64,000 nucleotides of DNA from Veillonella criceti (lineage in GTDB: Bacteria > Bacillota > Negativicutes > Veillonellales > Veillonellaceae): NCBI RefSeq assembly GCF_900460315.1, contig NZ_UHIO01000001.1:837501-901500 (forward strand), written 5' to 3'. Below are positions 11,284 to 20,343 of this stretch, one piece after another (positions within the stretch are counted from its first letter, which is position 1; each line of letters starts with the position of its first letter). Under the pieces are notes generated by a model. It saw only the letters and a list, made by a program, of their open reading frames with translations, did not search any database and had not been told where the DNA came from. Both the position numbers and the translations under genes were made by a program.

Positions 11284-12326
11284 ACGCCCTCCTTATTAAC
11301 GCTTGCATTAGGATTTACAATGCCTAAATGATCATAAGCTAATTGTGTTGCCATACGACCTCGACTTGTACGCACTAAAAAACCGAGCTGCATTAAATAC
11401 GGTTCATACACATCTTCAATCGTATCTCGCTCTTCGCTAATCGAAGCCGCAATGGTATCAATTCCTACTGGGCCACCTTGGAATTTATCAATAATGGCCA
11501 GTAAAACTCGTCTATCAATTCGGTCTAAGCCAATTTGATCAATATCTAACCGCTCTAATGCATCATCCGCAATAACATCGGTAATAACACCATTCCCTAA
11601 TACTTGAGCTACATCGCGCACCCGCTTCAGAAGACGATTAGCGATACGCGGGGTTCCTCGAGAACGTCGTGCAATTTCAGAGGCCCCTGTTTCAGTAATA
11701 GTAGTATTTAATACATCGGCGGCCCGCTTTACAATAAATTCCAACTCTTCTTGCTTATAGTATTCTAAATGACTAATAATGCCAAAACGATCACGTAATG
11801 GCCCTGACAAAGCACCTGCCTTAGTTGTGGCCCCTACCAAAGTAAATGGCGGCAAATCAATGCGAACAGATCGTGCACTCGGCCCTTTGCCAACAATAAT
11901 ATCTAAAGAATAATCTTCCATCGCTGAATACAGCACTTCCTCTACACTGCGCGATAAGCGGTGAATTTCATCGATAAATAATACATCATGGGCTTGTAGA
12001 TTCGTAAGCAAAGCCGCTAAATCACCAGGTCGCTCAATGGCAGGGCCTGACGTAATGCGGAAATTAACCCCCATCTCATTAGCAATGATACCTGCTAAGG
12101 TCGTTTTGCCAAGGCCTGGCGGTCCATACAGCAATACATGATCTAAGGCTTCTTGCCGCTCTTTAGCAGCTTGTATATAAACTTTTAAATTATTTTTTGC
12201 ATCCGTTTGACCAATATATTCTTTTAAATATCGCGGACGCAAACTGAATTGCCAGGAATCGCCCAATTGCTCTTCCTTACCTACAATACGCATTTCATTA
12301 TCAGCTACTCGTATTTCTTCTTTCAT
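11280..12326 (-). CDS. ruvB: Holliday junction branch-migration helicase RuvB
   Basis: AAA+ motor that drives branch migration with RuvA. 348 residues. Seen: Walker [10 protein letters not shown], Walker [10 protein letters not shown], sensor region [17 protein letters not shown] with the arginine finger, and a winged-helix C-terminus ending with YLMQLGF and R-T-x-R-G-R. Sits directly after ruvA (two-base gap) in the ruvC-ruvA-ruvB order. Confidence 0.98.
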   Translation of the reverse strand: MKEEIRVADNEMRIVGKEEQLGDSWQFSLRPRYLKEYIGQTDAKNNLKVYIQAAKERQEALDHVLLYGPPGLGKTTLAGIIANEMGVNFRITSGPAIERPGDLAALLTNLQAHDVLFIDEIHRLSRSVEEVLYSAMEDYSLDIIVGKGPSARSVRIDLPPFTLVGATTKAGALSGPLRDRFGIISHLEYYKQEELEFIVKRAADVLNTTITETGASEIARRSRGTPRIANRLLKRVRDVAQVLGNGVITDVIADDALERLDIDQIGLDRIDRRVLLAIIDKFQGGPVGIDTIAASISEERDTIEDVYEPYLMQLGFLVRTSRGRMATQLAYDHLGIVNPNASVNKEGV

Positions 12327-12328
12327 GG

Positions 12329-12940
12329 TTACCTACCTTTTCCCAATTCAGATAATACTTGACGTAACAAGGTAGCTACCTCTTGTTGCCCATCATCCAA
12401 TTGTGTTAGCACCTCAGTAAATTCAGACTCTTTATAGCCTAATGAAAGCAGTGCTTCTGCCACCTCACCAGCTACCCCTAAACGAGTAATGGCCGGTGAA
12501 ACGCTAGTTGCCACAGTAGCATTACTAGGCGCCGTTGTAAATTTCCCAATTTTATCTTTTAATTCAAGAACTAATCGTTCTGCCGATTTTTTGCCAATTC
12601 CAGGTAATTTTGTAAGTGTTCCCAATTCACCATTCATAATAGCGACTTTAATGCCATCTACCGAAAGCCCCGATAAAATCCCTAAACCCACCTTGGGACC
12701 AATACCGGATACCGAAATCAACAGCATAAACAAATCATATTCATCTTGTGATGCAAATCCATAGAGCTGAATAGCATCTTCACGCACACTCATATGTGTA
12801 TATAAAAGAACTTCCGTTCCTTCCACTAAACTATCACGTGTACTCCCAGAAATATAAAGTCGATACCCTACACCATGCACATCAACAAAACAAGAGCCAG
12901 CAAAAATATGACTCACTATACCTCGCACAAATCCAATCAT
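12329..12940 (-). CDS. ruvA: Holliday junction DNA-binding protein RuvA
   Basis: Tetrameric junction-binding partner of RuvB, 203 residues. An N-terminal OB-fold starts MIGFVRGIV. Helix-hairpin-helix motifs follow ([15 protein letters not shown] and [19 protein letters not shown]), and the C-terminal domain that contacts RuvB ends the protein. Operon partner of ruvB and ruvC. Confidence 0.98.
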   Translation of the reverse strand: MIGFVRGIVSHIFAGSCFVDVHGVGYRLYISGSTRDSLVEGTEVLLYTHMSVREDAIQLYGFASQDEYDLFMLLISVSGIGPKVGLGILSGLSVDGIKVAIMNGELGTLTKLPGIGKKSAERLVLELKDKIGKFTTAPSNATVATSVSPAITRLGVAGEVAEALLSLGYKESEFTEVLTQLDDGQQEVATLLRQVLSELGKGR

Positions 12941-12988
12941 GGATAGGCCTCCTACTATCTATTAAATCCTATATAACACAAACATATA

Positions 12989-13489
12989 TCATATTTGAAT
13001 GCGTCGCCGTAAATCTTCATTATGAGAACTATGCGCCGTACAAATGGCAATAGCCAATGCATCCGCCGTATCATCAGGCTTAATCTTTTCACGAATTCCC
13101 AACATATTCATAGTCATATAGATGACTTGCTCTTTTGTTGCTTTCCCATAGCCCACAACAGCTTGCTTTACTTGTAAAGGAGTATACTCATAAATAGGTA
13201 TTCGTTGTTGATTCGCCGCTAATAGAATAACACCGCGAGCCTGAGCCACTGTAATAGCAGTCGTCACATTTCGGTTAAAAAATAATTTTTCAATGCCGAA
13301 TTTATCTGGTCGATACTCTTCTAAAACATCACTCAAATCATTAAATAATATTTCAAGGCGCATTGCATCAGTATCTTGTGGCGTCGTTGTAATAGCGCCA
13401 TATGCTACCGTTTTTAACCGGCTTCCTTCTACATCAATTATGCCATATCCGCATATAGCAGTTCCCGGATCTATACCTATAATACGCAC
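12989..13489 (-). CDS. ruvC: Crossover junction endodeoxyribonuclease RuvC (GTG start)
   Basis: Resolves Holliday junctions by symmetrical nicks. 166 residues, RNase H fold. The first catalytic aspartate is in GIDPG (residue 7); the IEKLFFNRN segment holds the conserved glutamate, and the PDDTADALAIAICTAH segment near the C-terminus supplies the last acidic residues. The start is GTG with AAAGGAG upstream. First gene of the ruvCAB group in transcription order. Confidence 0.97.
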   Translation of the reverse strand: MRIIGIDPGTAICGYGIIDVEGSRLKTVAYGAITTTPQDTDAMRLEILFNDLSDVLEEYRPDKFGIEKLFFNRNVTTAITVAQARGVILLAANQQRIPIYEYTPLQVKQAVVGYGKATKEQVIYMTMNMLGIREKIKPDDTADALAIAICTAHSSHNEDLRRRIQI

Positions 13490-13654
13490 GCTAAAACTCC
13501 TTTACTATATCTAATACTATCATTATATTATAGCATTTCTTAAGCCTTAGACCAAACAGAAAGACGACTAAATATAATCACATATAACGCTAATAACTAT
13601 TAACGCTAACTATTTTGCATTTATAACTTCATAAACATTTTAATATTCAGTACC

Positions 13655-13699
13655 TTGTATTGTTTTATACCTTGTGTTATTATATAGTTGTCAATACAA
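13655..13699 (+). promoter_or_regulatory. PadR operon promoter with flanking inverted repeat
   Basis: TTGTAT (13655-13660), 17-base spacer, TATTAT (13678-13683). TTGTATTG at 13655-13662 is repeated in inverse as CAATACAA at 13692-13699, so the two arms bracket the promoter core. PadR repressors often bind ATAC/GTAT-containing dyads at their own promoter; self-regulation here is inferred. Confidence 0.55.
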
Positions 13700-13722
13700 A
13701 ATAGTGATGTAAAGGAGTTGCC

Positions 13723-14046
13723 ATGAAAACACAACTTAAGAAAGGAGTTATAGAACTATTAGTATTAGGCCTATTAACTCAAAAAAACCACTATGGGTAT
13801 GAAATTGTTGACACTATTTCAGACTATGTAGAAATGTCAGAAGGATCCATCTATCCCCTTTTGAAACGTTTACAAAAAGATACCCTAGTTGAAACCTATT
13901 GGGAAGAATCCATCAGTGGACCACCACGAAAATATTATCGAATTACTGCCACTGGCAAAGTAAACTACCGTGAAATGTTATTAGAATGGCAAGACTTCTC
14001 CAGTGCAGTCAATCGTTTTTTAGAAGGAGTGGAACAGCATGACTAA
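13723..14046 (+). CDS. PadR-family transcriptional regulator
   Basis: Winged-helix repressor of 107 residues. The signature is clear: KKGVIELLVLGLL, HYGYEIV, EGSIYPLLKRL and PPRKYYRITATGK. It heads a three-gene operon with a HAAS-domain membrane protein and a small membrane protein, with overlapping junctions. In Firmicutes this PadR/HAAS pairing commonly regulates envelope-stress or transport functions; the ligand here is unknown. Strong AAAGGAG site before ATG. Confidence 0.92.
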   Translation: MKTQLKKGVIELLVLGLLTQKNHYGYEIVDTISDYVEMSEGSIYPLLKRLQKDTLVETYWEESISGPPRKYYRITATGKVNYREMLLEWQDFSSAVNRFLEGVEQHD

Positions 14047-14620
14047 AGAACAATATTTAGATTTATTACGCTATTACTTTCGTCAAGCCAAGGCGGAAGA
14101 CCTGCAAGAGATTATTAGCGACTACGAAGAGCACTTTCGTAGCGGCTATGAACAAAACTTAACAGACGAAGACATTATTCGCGCCCTTGGTGAACCTAAG
14201 CAAATTTATGAAGCCTATCTATCAGAAGGTATCATAACTGAAAAGAAGGGGCTCTTAAAAGGTGATTTAAAAGAAGACCTAAAAGATATGTTTGATAAAG
14301 CCCAAGAAGAATTTCATACAACGATGAAACCTCAACTTCCTCATTATTGGCAAGAAGCTTCTAAAGCCGTTTTCCTTACCAGTGGTACTTTAGCTTATGC
14401 GTTAGCGGCTCTATGCTGGTTTATAACGTTAATCATAACGTATCTATTAAGCATCCAATGGCAACCATTAGCTGATGTAGCGCCATTACCAGCCGTCTCA
14501 CTTGTTACGGTAGGTGCCTTTTGCCTAACAGGTATCGGTGCTGGCCTTACTTGTCTTTTTATCGGTCAAGAATGTTTTAAACACTATAAAACGCAAAAAG
14601 CGAAGGAGGTTCTCGGATGA
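14039..14620 (+). CDS. HAAS/DUF1700 domain membrane protein
   Basis: 193 residues. The N-terminal soluble part (about 1-70) has the DUF1700/HAAS pattern YLDLLRYYFR...ISDYEEHF...LGEP. Two hydrophobic segments follow (about 118-142 and 152-178). Overlaps the PadR gene by 8 bases and the next gene by 4, so it is cotranslated with both. HAAS domains usually sit beside PadR regulators and are thought to link membrane state to the regulator; this is family context, not proven here. Confidence 0.82.
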   Translation: MTKEQYLDLLRYYFRQAKAEDLQEIISDYEEHFRSGYEQNLTDEDIIRALGEPKQIYEAYLSEGIITEKKGLLKGDLKEDLKDMFDKAQEEFHTTMKPQLPHYWQEASKAVFLTSGTLAYALAALCWFITLIITYLLSIQWQPLADVAPLPAVSLVTVGAFCLTGIGAGLTCLFIGQECFKHYKTQKAKEVLG

Positions 14621-14820
14621 AACGAATTTTAATTACCGTTTTACTTACTATTTTCTGCTTCGGTATCGGGCTAACCTCATTAGTAGTCAACGATTTATCA
14701 AATCTTAACCATTGGTATCAAACAGAAGTACGCCCTACTATGCATAAAGAGAAAGTTAGAGATAATCACATCTCTAATGATGAAAAACTAGTACCTCAAA
14801 TACAACATAATAGACACTAA
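14617..14820 (+). CDS. Small single-pass membrane protein of the PadR operon
   Basis: 67 residues, not recognised. A hydrophobic N-terminal helix (about residues 4-24) may be a signal anchor; the rest is polar and basic. Start overlaps the previous gene (ATGA) and the unit ends in a strong terminator, so it is a real last gene of the operon. Function unknown. Confidence 0.65.
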   Translation: MKRILITVLLTIFCFGIGLTSLVVNDLSNLNHWYQTEVRPTMHKEKVRDNHISNDEKLVPQIQHNRH

Positions 14821-14828
14821 CACAACAA

Positions 14829-14856
14829 AGCGGCCCCTGTAGGAGCCGCTTTTATT
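14829..14856 (+). terminator. Terminator of PadR operon
   Basis: AGCGGC/GCCGCT hairpin with short loop followed by TTTATT, nine bases past the last stop codon. Confidence 0.85.
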
Positions 14857-14925
14857 ATATACATATGTAAATTTTGAAATATGTAAATTCTGAACAGTCT
14901 AACTAGTATGTTTATCTATAACACA

Positions 14926-15651
14926 CTACATTCTATCCTTTACCTTAGCCACAAATGCCTCAAATAAAGCATACATTTCCTCATGTTCTTGCCACATATT
15001 TTCCGGGTGCCACTGAACACCTACAATAGAAGCCTCTTTATTTTCAATACCTTCTACCACGCCATCAGGACTTGTAGCCGTAATCATAAATCCAGCTGGC
15101 ACATCACGGATGGCTTGATGATGACGGGAATTAACTAACGCTGTTAAACCTAATACAGAATGCAAAAAACTATCTTTAGCAACATTTACCGTATGTGTAG
15201 GATAACCCCCCGGTGCCTCTTGTGAATGCTTAATATATACATCTTCACATTGAGAGTCAAGGTCCTGATACAATGTGCCACCCAAAGCAACATTAATCAT
15301 CTGTGCTCCTTTACATATACCCAGCACTGGCTTTTTCACTTTAGCAGCGGCTAATATCAACTCTCGCTCAAACAAATCACGCTTATAATTGATCATACCA
15401 ATTTGACGAATTGGTTCTTCGCCAAATAAATGAGGGTCCACATCAGGACCTCCATGAATGATTAAGCCATCATATAAATCTAAATACTCTTCCCCGATCG
15501 CATTCGTTACATCTGGTAAAATAAAAGGAATGCAACCTAATTTAGCAATAACCTCTACTAATTCGCGAGACACAAAGGGAGCTCGTTGCAAATTAGTCCG
15601 TGAAGTAGCCTCCATATAAGTATCAGCAGTAATAGCAATACGTGGTTTCAT
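14926..15651 (-). CDS. Class I glutamine amidotransferase-like (gamma-glutamyl-GABA hydrolase family, peptidase C26)
   Basis: 241 residues. Cytosolic hydrolase related to PuuD, which cleaves gamma-glutamyl bonds. Seen: HGGPDVDP oxyanion-side motif, nucleophile LGICKGAQMINVALGG, and the catalytic histidine/glutamate pair in GVQWHPE. The ATG at 15651 with AAGGTGA upstream is chosen over an in-frame codon eight residues earlier. No polyamine genes lie nearby, so the substrate is open. Confidence 0.85.
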   Translation of the reverse strand: MKPRIAITADTYMEATSRTNLQRAPFVSRELVEVIAKLGCIPFILPDVTNAIGEEYLDLYDGLIIHGGPDVDPHLFGEEPIRQIGMINYKRDLFERELILAAAKVKKPVLGICKGAQMINVALGGTLYQDLDSQCEDVYIKHSQEAPGGYPTHTVNVAKDSFLHSVLGLTALVNSRHHQAIRDVPAGFMITATSPDGVVEGIENKEASIVGVQWHPENMWQEHEEMYALFEAFVAKVKDRM

Positions 15652-15722
15652 AATAATCACCTTTTTTATACACACGAGGATTTAAAATCATTTCATTACT
15701 ATCATTATACAACAAAGTAGCT

Positions 15723-15775
15723 AAAAAAAAACAAGGCCACCGTCTCCATCTGCTTATGGATTCCATAGACCTTGT
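15723..15775 (-). terminator. Terminator overlapping the trmD 3' end
   Basis: ACAAGG pairs with CCTTGT across the trmD stop codon, followed on the minus strand by a run of eight T. Confidence 0.7.
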
Positions 15776-16515
15776 TTTTTTAATTCTTTAATGGCTCGTT
15801 CTTCTTCGCCCGTTAATTCTCTATCTAATAAATCAGGGCGAAGCTTTAAAGTACGTAATAATGCCTGTTGCAGTCGCCAATTTGCTATATTTTGGTGATG
15901 TCCACTACGCAATACATCAGGTACTGACCAATCTCGATACACTGGTGGCTTTGTATATTGTGGACCTTCTAAAATAGGACGATAAAAAGAGTCTTCCATA
16001 GCCCCTGAGGCGGCACCTAAAATACCGGGAATCATACGTGCCACTGCATCTGCCACAATCATAGCTGGCAATTCTCCACCTGTAAGCACAAAATCACCAA
16101 TAGAAATTGTTTCATCAACAAGATGTTCCTCAACGCGATAATCAACACCTTCATAATGTCCGCAAATTAAAACAAGTTGATCATATGTTGCTAATTCACG
16201 CGCCTTAGCTTGATTAAACGTTTCACCCGTAGGCCCTAAAAAAATCACCCGTTTGCGAAGCTCTGTAGCCGGTAGTTCTGGTTTAACCCCTAATACATGC
16301 TCCACAGCTTCAAAAATGGGTGGCGCCATCATAAGCATACCAGCCCCACCACCATAGGGTGTATCGTCCACTTGATTATGTTTATTATGAGCAAAATCTC
16401 GAGGATTGGTCACAGCCATAGTCAATCGATTAGCCGCTACAGCTCGTTTAATAATAGAATGATCAAAAAAAGCAGCAAAGAACTCAGGGAATAAAGAAAT
16501 AATGTCAATTTTCAT
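15754..16515 (-). CDS. trmD: tRNA (guanine-N1)-methyltransferase
   Basis: Methylates G37 of tRNAs, preventing +1 frameshifting. 253 residues, SPOUT fold. Seen: the N-terminal [13 protein letters not shown], the knot region [19 protein letters not shown] and [14 protein letters not shown], and the C-terminal [10 protein letters not shown]. Last gene of the rpsP-khpA-ylqD-rimM-trmD cluster. Confidence 0.98.
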   Translation of the reverse strand: MKIDIISLFPEFFAAFFDHSIIKRAVAANRLTMAVTNPRDFAHNKHNQVDDTPYGGGAGMLMMAPPIFEAVEHVLGVKPELPATELRKRVIFLGPTGETFNQAKARELATYDQLVLICGHYEGVDYRVEEHLVDETISIGDFVLTGGELPAMIVADAVARMIPGILGAASGAMEDSFYRPILEGPQYTKPPVYRDWSVPDVLRSGHHQNIANWRLQQALLRTLKLRPDLLDRELTGEEERAIKELKKQGLWNP

Positions 16516-16616
16516 AGTCTCACATTATCCTTTCCAATGCTTTATAAACACCATACTATAGCCATACTCTCTATGGGCGCCTATCTAAGCATTAATACCT
16601 AAGTCTTAGCTGCTTC

Positions 16617-17114
16617 TTAAATCCATTCTGGTGGATCTGCAATAATTTTGCCTGCTTCAATATTAATGTCTAAAATCACATGATCCAGTACCGGCAACAA
16701 CAAATCAGGTTGCCCCTCTTGTGTTACCACATACACATCATTTGCTCCTGGTTGTAATACATCAGACACTGTGCCAAGCACATTCCCCTTTGTATCCTCC
16801 ACGGTAAGGCCAATAATATCAAAGATATAATAACGACCTTCTGGAAGCTCTACTAAATCATCACGCCGGACTTGAATCTCTTTACGAGCCATCAATTCAG
16901 CCGTATTACGATCAGGTACTTCTTTAAAGGTAGCTAAAATAAATTGTTTATGAAAACGAGCAGATGTAATGTGGTATTCTTTACCATCAATGTAGCAAAC
17001 ATCCATCGTTAAAAACCGATCAGGAAAATCGGTTTGAGGCATTATACGAAGATCACCCCGCACACCGTGCGGGGCAACGATAATACCTATGGTAATTAGT
17101 TCATTTCTATCCAT
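16617..17114 (-). CDS. rimM: Ribosome maturation factor RimM
   Basis: Helps assemble the 30S head by binding S19. 165 residues with an N-terminal RimM barrel (TIGIIVAPHGVRGDLRI) and a C-terminal PRC barrel (GRYYIFDIIGL, LLPVLDHVILDINIEAG). Its start abuts the ylqD stop. A 100-base gap with no clear signal separates it from trmD. Confidence 0.96.
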   Translation of the reverse strand: MDRNELITIGIIVAPHGVRGDLRIMPQTDFPDRFLTMDVCYIDGKEYHITSARFHKQFILATFKEVPDRNTAELMARKEIQVRRDDLVELPEGRYYIFDIIGLTVEDTKGNVLGTVSDVLQPGANDVYVVTQEGQPDLLLPVLDHVILDINIEAGKIIADPPEWI

Positions 17115-17521
17115 TACTGGCGAAATGCTACAATCTTGCCATCTTCAAGCAAGATTTCAGAACCCATTAAGGAATCAAGGTCATCCCCGATTTTAACCGT
17201 AATGGTCTGTTCCATAGTGCCCTGAGCAATCTCAGAACCAAGTTCAAGCTTTTCCGCATCCTTTAATTTGGCTGCTACTTCCGCCTTAAAGTTTAAACGT
17301 TTTTGCTTTTCTTCTTCAATCTGCTGGCGTAATTGAATAAGGCCTTGTGCATCAAGTTTAGCCTGTTCGCTTAATAAGCGTTTTGCTTGAAACTCAATTT
17401 GCTGTAAGTCTTGCTCAACTAGCTCTAAACGCTGCTGAAGATCGGCAACAAGCTTAGCTTTGAGCCCTTCTGTAACTTTTGACTTAATCGTCACTGGGAC
17501 GCGTACCGTCATTTCTTCCAT
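17114..17521 (-). CDS. ylqD: YlqD family protein
   Basis: 135 residues, conserved in Firmicutes between khpA and rimM; function unknown. A central helical stretch (about residues 25-95) rich in Q, E, K and L is a predicted coiled coil. Flanked on both sides by small domains (TVRVPVTIKSKVTEGLK at the start, IGDDLDSLMGSEILLEDGKIV at the end). Recognised mainly from position and pattern. Confidence 0.82.
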   Translation of the reverse strand: MEEMTVRVPVTIKSKVTEGLKAKLVADLQQRLELVEQDLQQIEFQAKRLLSEQAKLDAQGLIQLRQQIEEEKQKRLNFKAEVAAKLKDAEKLELGSEIAQGTMEQTITVKIGDDLDSLMGSEILLEDGKIVAFRQ

Positions 17522-17534
17522 GTTTTCTCACCCT

Positions 17535-17765
17535 TTAGACAATATCAACGGATATCTTTTTGTTTTCTTTAATAGCTGCTGCTTTTGCGACAGCTCGGAT
17601 TGCTTTAGCAATTCTGCCCTGCTTTCCAATAACCTTACCCATGTCTTCCGGTGCAACGTGGACTTCATAAACTTCCACATCGCCTTTTACGGTCACGGTA
17701 ACAGAAACGGCTTCAGGCTGCTTAACCAATGACTTCGCAATTAATGTAATTAATTCTTTCATCAC
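17535..17765 (-). CDS. khpA: KH-domain RNA-binding protein KhpA
   Basis: 76 residues forming one KH domain with the GKVIGKQGRIAKAIR loop (G-x-x-G type). KhpA pairs with KhpB (Jag) as an RNA chaperone that affects cell division and small RNAs. Typical place between rpsP and ylqD. Confidence 0.93.
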   Translation of the reverse strand: MMKELITLIAKSLVKQPEAVSVTVTVKGDVEVYEVHVAPEDMGKVIGKQGRIAKAIRAVAKAAAIKENKKISVDIV

Positions 17766-17783
17766 AGTATGCCTCTCTATGAA

Positions 17784-18047
17784 TTACTTCTTAGCGTCAG
17801 CAAATTTCTGCATAACACCGTGCTGTTTGAAAAGGGAGCGAACAGTGTCAGTTGGCTGTGCACCATTACCCAACCAAGTCAATGCTTTTTCTTCATCAAT
17901 ATTGATAATAGCTGGGGACTTAGTTGCATCGTACTGACCAATCGTATCTACTGGACGGCCCTCACGAGGAGCGCGGGAGTCGGCTACAACAATACGATAG
18001 AACGGAGCTTTTTTAGCACCCAAACGAGTCAAACGAATTTTTAACAT
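17784..18047 (-). CDS. rpsP: 30S ribosomal protein S16
   Basis: 87 residues starting [25 protein letters not shown], the S16 signature. Structural protein of the 30S body. Strong ribosome site (AGGAGGTGAA) before the ATG. Confidence 0.98.
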   Translation of the reverse strand: MLKIRLTRLGAKKAPFYRIVVADSRAPREGRPVDTIGQYDATKSPAIINIDEEKALTWLGNGAQPTDTVRSLFKQHGVMQKFADAKK

Positions 18048-18083
18048 TTATACTTCACCTCCTTGTTAGAATATCTTCTATGA

Positions 18084-19442
18084 TCAACCCATAAATGGTA
18101 AGTTTGGCAGTTTTGGTAGCATACCTTTTTTACCTTTACGCATAGATCCCATCTTTTTCATCATTTTTTGTGCTTCTTCAAACTGCTTAATCAGGCGGTT
18201 TACATCTTGCACCCGAGTACCAGACCCCATAGCAATACGCTTACGGCGGGACCCGTTCAATATTTTAGGATTCGCTTTCTCTTTTGACGTCATCGACTGG
18301 ATAATCGCTTCAATACGGCGAATTTCTTTACTATCTAAATCAATATCTTTTAGTTGATCTTTAATCTTACCCATACCAGGGATTAAACCAATTAAATCTT
18401 GGAATTTTCCCATTTTACGAACTTGGTTCATCTGTTTGAGGAAGTCATCTAAGGTGAATTCATTGCGTTGCATTTTAATGGCTAATTCCTTAGCTTCTTC
18501 TTCATTAACCAATTCTTTAGTACGGTCAATCAAAGCACCTAAGTCACCTAAGTCAAGGATACGCGAAGCCATGCCTTCTGGTCGGAACTCTTCCAGACCA
18601 TCCATCTTTTCACTAGTCCCCATAAATTTGATAGGACGACCAGTCACTGATTTAATAGATAAAGCAGCACCACCTTTGGCATCGCCGTCAAGTTTAGTCA
18701 TAACTACGCCATCAATGCCTAACCGTTCATTAAACGTCTGGGCGGTTTGTACAGCATCTTGACCAATCATAGCATCCACAACTAAGAGGATTTCATGTGG
18801 GCGTACCGACTGTTTAATATTAACAAGCTCTGTCATTAAAGTCTCATCAATAGCCAACCGACCAGCCGTATCGATAATCACTACATCTTTCAACATAGAG
18901 GTACTAGCTGCAATTGCATCACGAGCAATATCTACAGGATTGGCACCAGGCGTTTCATTAGCAAATACAGGGATATCAATTTGCTTGCCTACAACTTGCA
19001 ACTGTTTAATCGCCGCTGGACGATATACGTCAGCAGCTACTAGCATAGGATGTTTCCCCTTTTTACGAAGATACACTGCTAATTTACCAGCTGTTGTCGT
19101 TTTACCAGCCCCTTGTAAACCAACCAGCATAATTACTGTTGGCGGTTTAGAAGAAATAGTAATACCACTTTGTACCCCACCAAGTAATTCTGTTAATTCA
19201 TCTTTAACAATTTTAATAACAGTTTGTACCGGATTAAGAGATCCATATACTTCTTCACCAATGGCTTTTTCTTTAATACGATTGATAAAATCTTTAACAA
19301 CGCCTAAGTTGACATCTGCTTCAATTAAGGCTAAGCGCACTTGACGCAAGGCTTGTTTTAAATCGTCTTCGCTAATCTTCCCCTTGCCTTTTAAGGACTT
19401 AAAGACTTCTTCCAATTTTTGTGTTAAATTATCAAAAGCCAT
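18084..19442 (-). CDS. ffh: Signal recognition particle protein Ffh
   Basis: SRP54 GTPase that binds 4.5S/SRP RNA and signal peptides. 452 residues. N domain (1-85), G domain with GLQGAGKTTTAGKLA, DTAGR and TKLDGDAKGG, and a methionine-rich M domain (about 295-452) with GSGTRVQDVNRLIKQF. One base after the ylxM stop. The SRP RNA gene is not visible in this window. Confidence 0.98.
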   Translation of the reverse strand: MAFDNLTQKLEEVFKSLKGKGKISEDDLKQALRQVRLALIEADVNLGVVKDFINRIKEKAIGEEVYGSLNPVQTVIKIVKDELTELLGGVQSGITISSKPPTVIMLVGLQGAGKTTTAGKLAVYLRKKGKHPMLVAADVYRPAAIKQLQVVGKQIDIPVFANETPGANPVDIARDAIAASTSMLKDVVIIDTAGRLAIDETLMTELVNIKQSVRPHEILLVVDAMIGQDAVQTAQTFNERLGIDGVVMTKLDGDAKGGAALSIKSVTGRPIKFMGTSEKMDGLEEFRPEGMASRILDLGDLGALIDRTKELVNEEEAKELAIKMQRNEFTLDDFLKQMNQVRKMGKFQDLIGLIPGMGKIKDQLKDIDLDSKEIRRIEAIIQSMTSKEKANPKILNGSRRKRIAMGSGTRVQDVNRLIKQFEEAQKMMKKMGSMRKGKKGMLPKLPNLPFMG

Positions 19443-19443
19443 C

Positions 19444-19794
19444 TTATCCCTCCATCTGTGCGACTAATTGATATAAAGTATTCGTAGAAGTCTGGAACTC
19501 AGCATCCTTCATACGACTTTGTAAATGAGCCAATTCCTTACGCATAGCCGCCACTAGGGATTCACGTTGTTCATATTGTGCGACTAAGTGTAATTTACTT
19601 TCATACATTTCTAATAGCTGTCTAGCTCGCTCGATATTATCATAAATGGCTTGTCGTGAAACGCCTAATTGTTCCGCAATCTCACCTAACGACATATCAT
19701 CCTCATGGTGCAACACTAAACATTGTTTTTGACGCTCCGTTAATAGAGCGCCATAGAAGTCTAATAGCAAGCTAATCAATACTCGTTCTTCCAT
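19444..19794 (-). CDS. ylxM: YlxM family DNA-binding helix-turn-helix protein
   Basis: Small sigma-70 region 4-like protein, 116 residues, always next to ffh in Firmicutes and thought to influence the SRP pathway. The helix-turn-helix reads SLGEIAEQLGVSRQAIYDNI. The ATG at 19794 has AAGGAGT upstream at normal spacing; a GTG six codons earlier overlaps that ribosome site and is rejected. Confidence 0.93.
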   Translation of the reverse strand: MEERVLISLLLDFYGALLTERQKQCLVLHHEDDMSLGEIAEQLGVSRQAIYDNIERARQLLEMYESKLHLVAQYEQRESLVAAMRKELAHLQSRMKDAEFQTSTNTLYQLVAQMEG

Positions 19795-19840
19795 GTAAAA
19801 CCACTCCTTCACGGTGTCAAGCTAAAAAACTTTACACGTA

Positions 19841-19869
19841 ATTCTAACAGAGTTATATCTTAGTGTCAA
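19841..19869 (-). promoter_or_regulatory. Promoter of ylxM-ffh
   Basis: Minus strand TTGACA (19864-19869), 17-base spacer, TAGAAT (19841-19846), about 45 bases before the ylxM start. Shows that ylxM-ffh does not depend on the RNA gene upstream. Confidence 0.8.
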
Positions 19870-19940
19870 GTGTTTTTCCTTAACAGTTACTTAAATTTTA
19901 TCCTATAACCCCAATTTGCTAATAAATACCTTCTCAAAAT

Positions 19941-20106
19941 AGAAAAACACCACGACGCTCGCTTCGCCGTGGTGCTTTTCTTTCTCGGTAGTGAATATTG
20001 AAGTTCAGCCTTATTAACGTAACTTAGTTAGCAGCGCTCGTTAAGTAAGGTGACTAGAAAATCTTACTAAGAATCTGCTCGCTTCAGTCCCTTAGTTTCG
20101 TTCTCT
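19941..20106 (-). ncRNA. Candidate structured non-coding RNA (about 165 nt), family unknown
   Basis: No open frame fills this stretch between copA and ylxM. On the minus strand there is a promoter at 20113-20141 and a strong terminator, CACCACG/CGTGGTG at 19948-19974 followed by TTTTT. Between them are nested helices: CTAGA/TCTAG enclosing CTAAG/CTTAG and CTG/CAG, an AGTAAG/CTTACT pair as an alternative, and TTAACG/CGTTAA. The loop of the first hairpin and that of the terminator both carry GAAGCGAGC, a possible repeated pairing site. The length would suit 6S RNA but I could not build the 6S closing stem. The remaining bases of the gap (20142-20343) show nothing else. Confidence 0.55.
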
Positions 20107-20112
20107 AGAATT

Positions 20113-20141
20113 AGTATATACCGAGTTATTTATTTTGTGAA
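20113..20141 (-). promoter_or_regulatory. Promoter of the candidate RNA
   Basis: Minus strand TTCACA (20136-20141), 17-base spacer, TATACT (20113-20118), predicted start near 20106. Confidence 0.55.
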
Positions 20142-20343
20142 ATTTCAGTTATTTATATCAGTTATTACTTTTAGAAATAATGAAGTCATTCTGCTAAAAC
20201 TCAAAGTTATATTGATAACGAACCGTGTAAAAACTATCACACTTGATTTATAAAATAATCATATTTTTATCAATTATTTATAAATGTAACAGTAACAATA
20301 ACAATCCTTTTAATTTTCACTCGTTTTTATAACAATATATAAC

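Noticed and set aside
10916-11299. Open frame of 127 codons on the plus strand over the SpoIID-like gene
   Set aside because: It is antisense to a well-supported gene, and its sequence (runs of F, E, T and V) mirrors the low-complexity linker.
18940-19344. Open frame of 134 codons antisense to ffh
   Set aside because: Lies fully inside a firm gene on the other strand, with no start signal.
19941-20106. 6S RNA
   Set aside because: Size fits, but I could not form the long closing stem and central bubble within the transcript. Left as unknown family.
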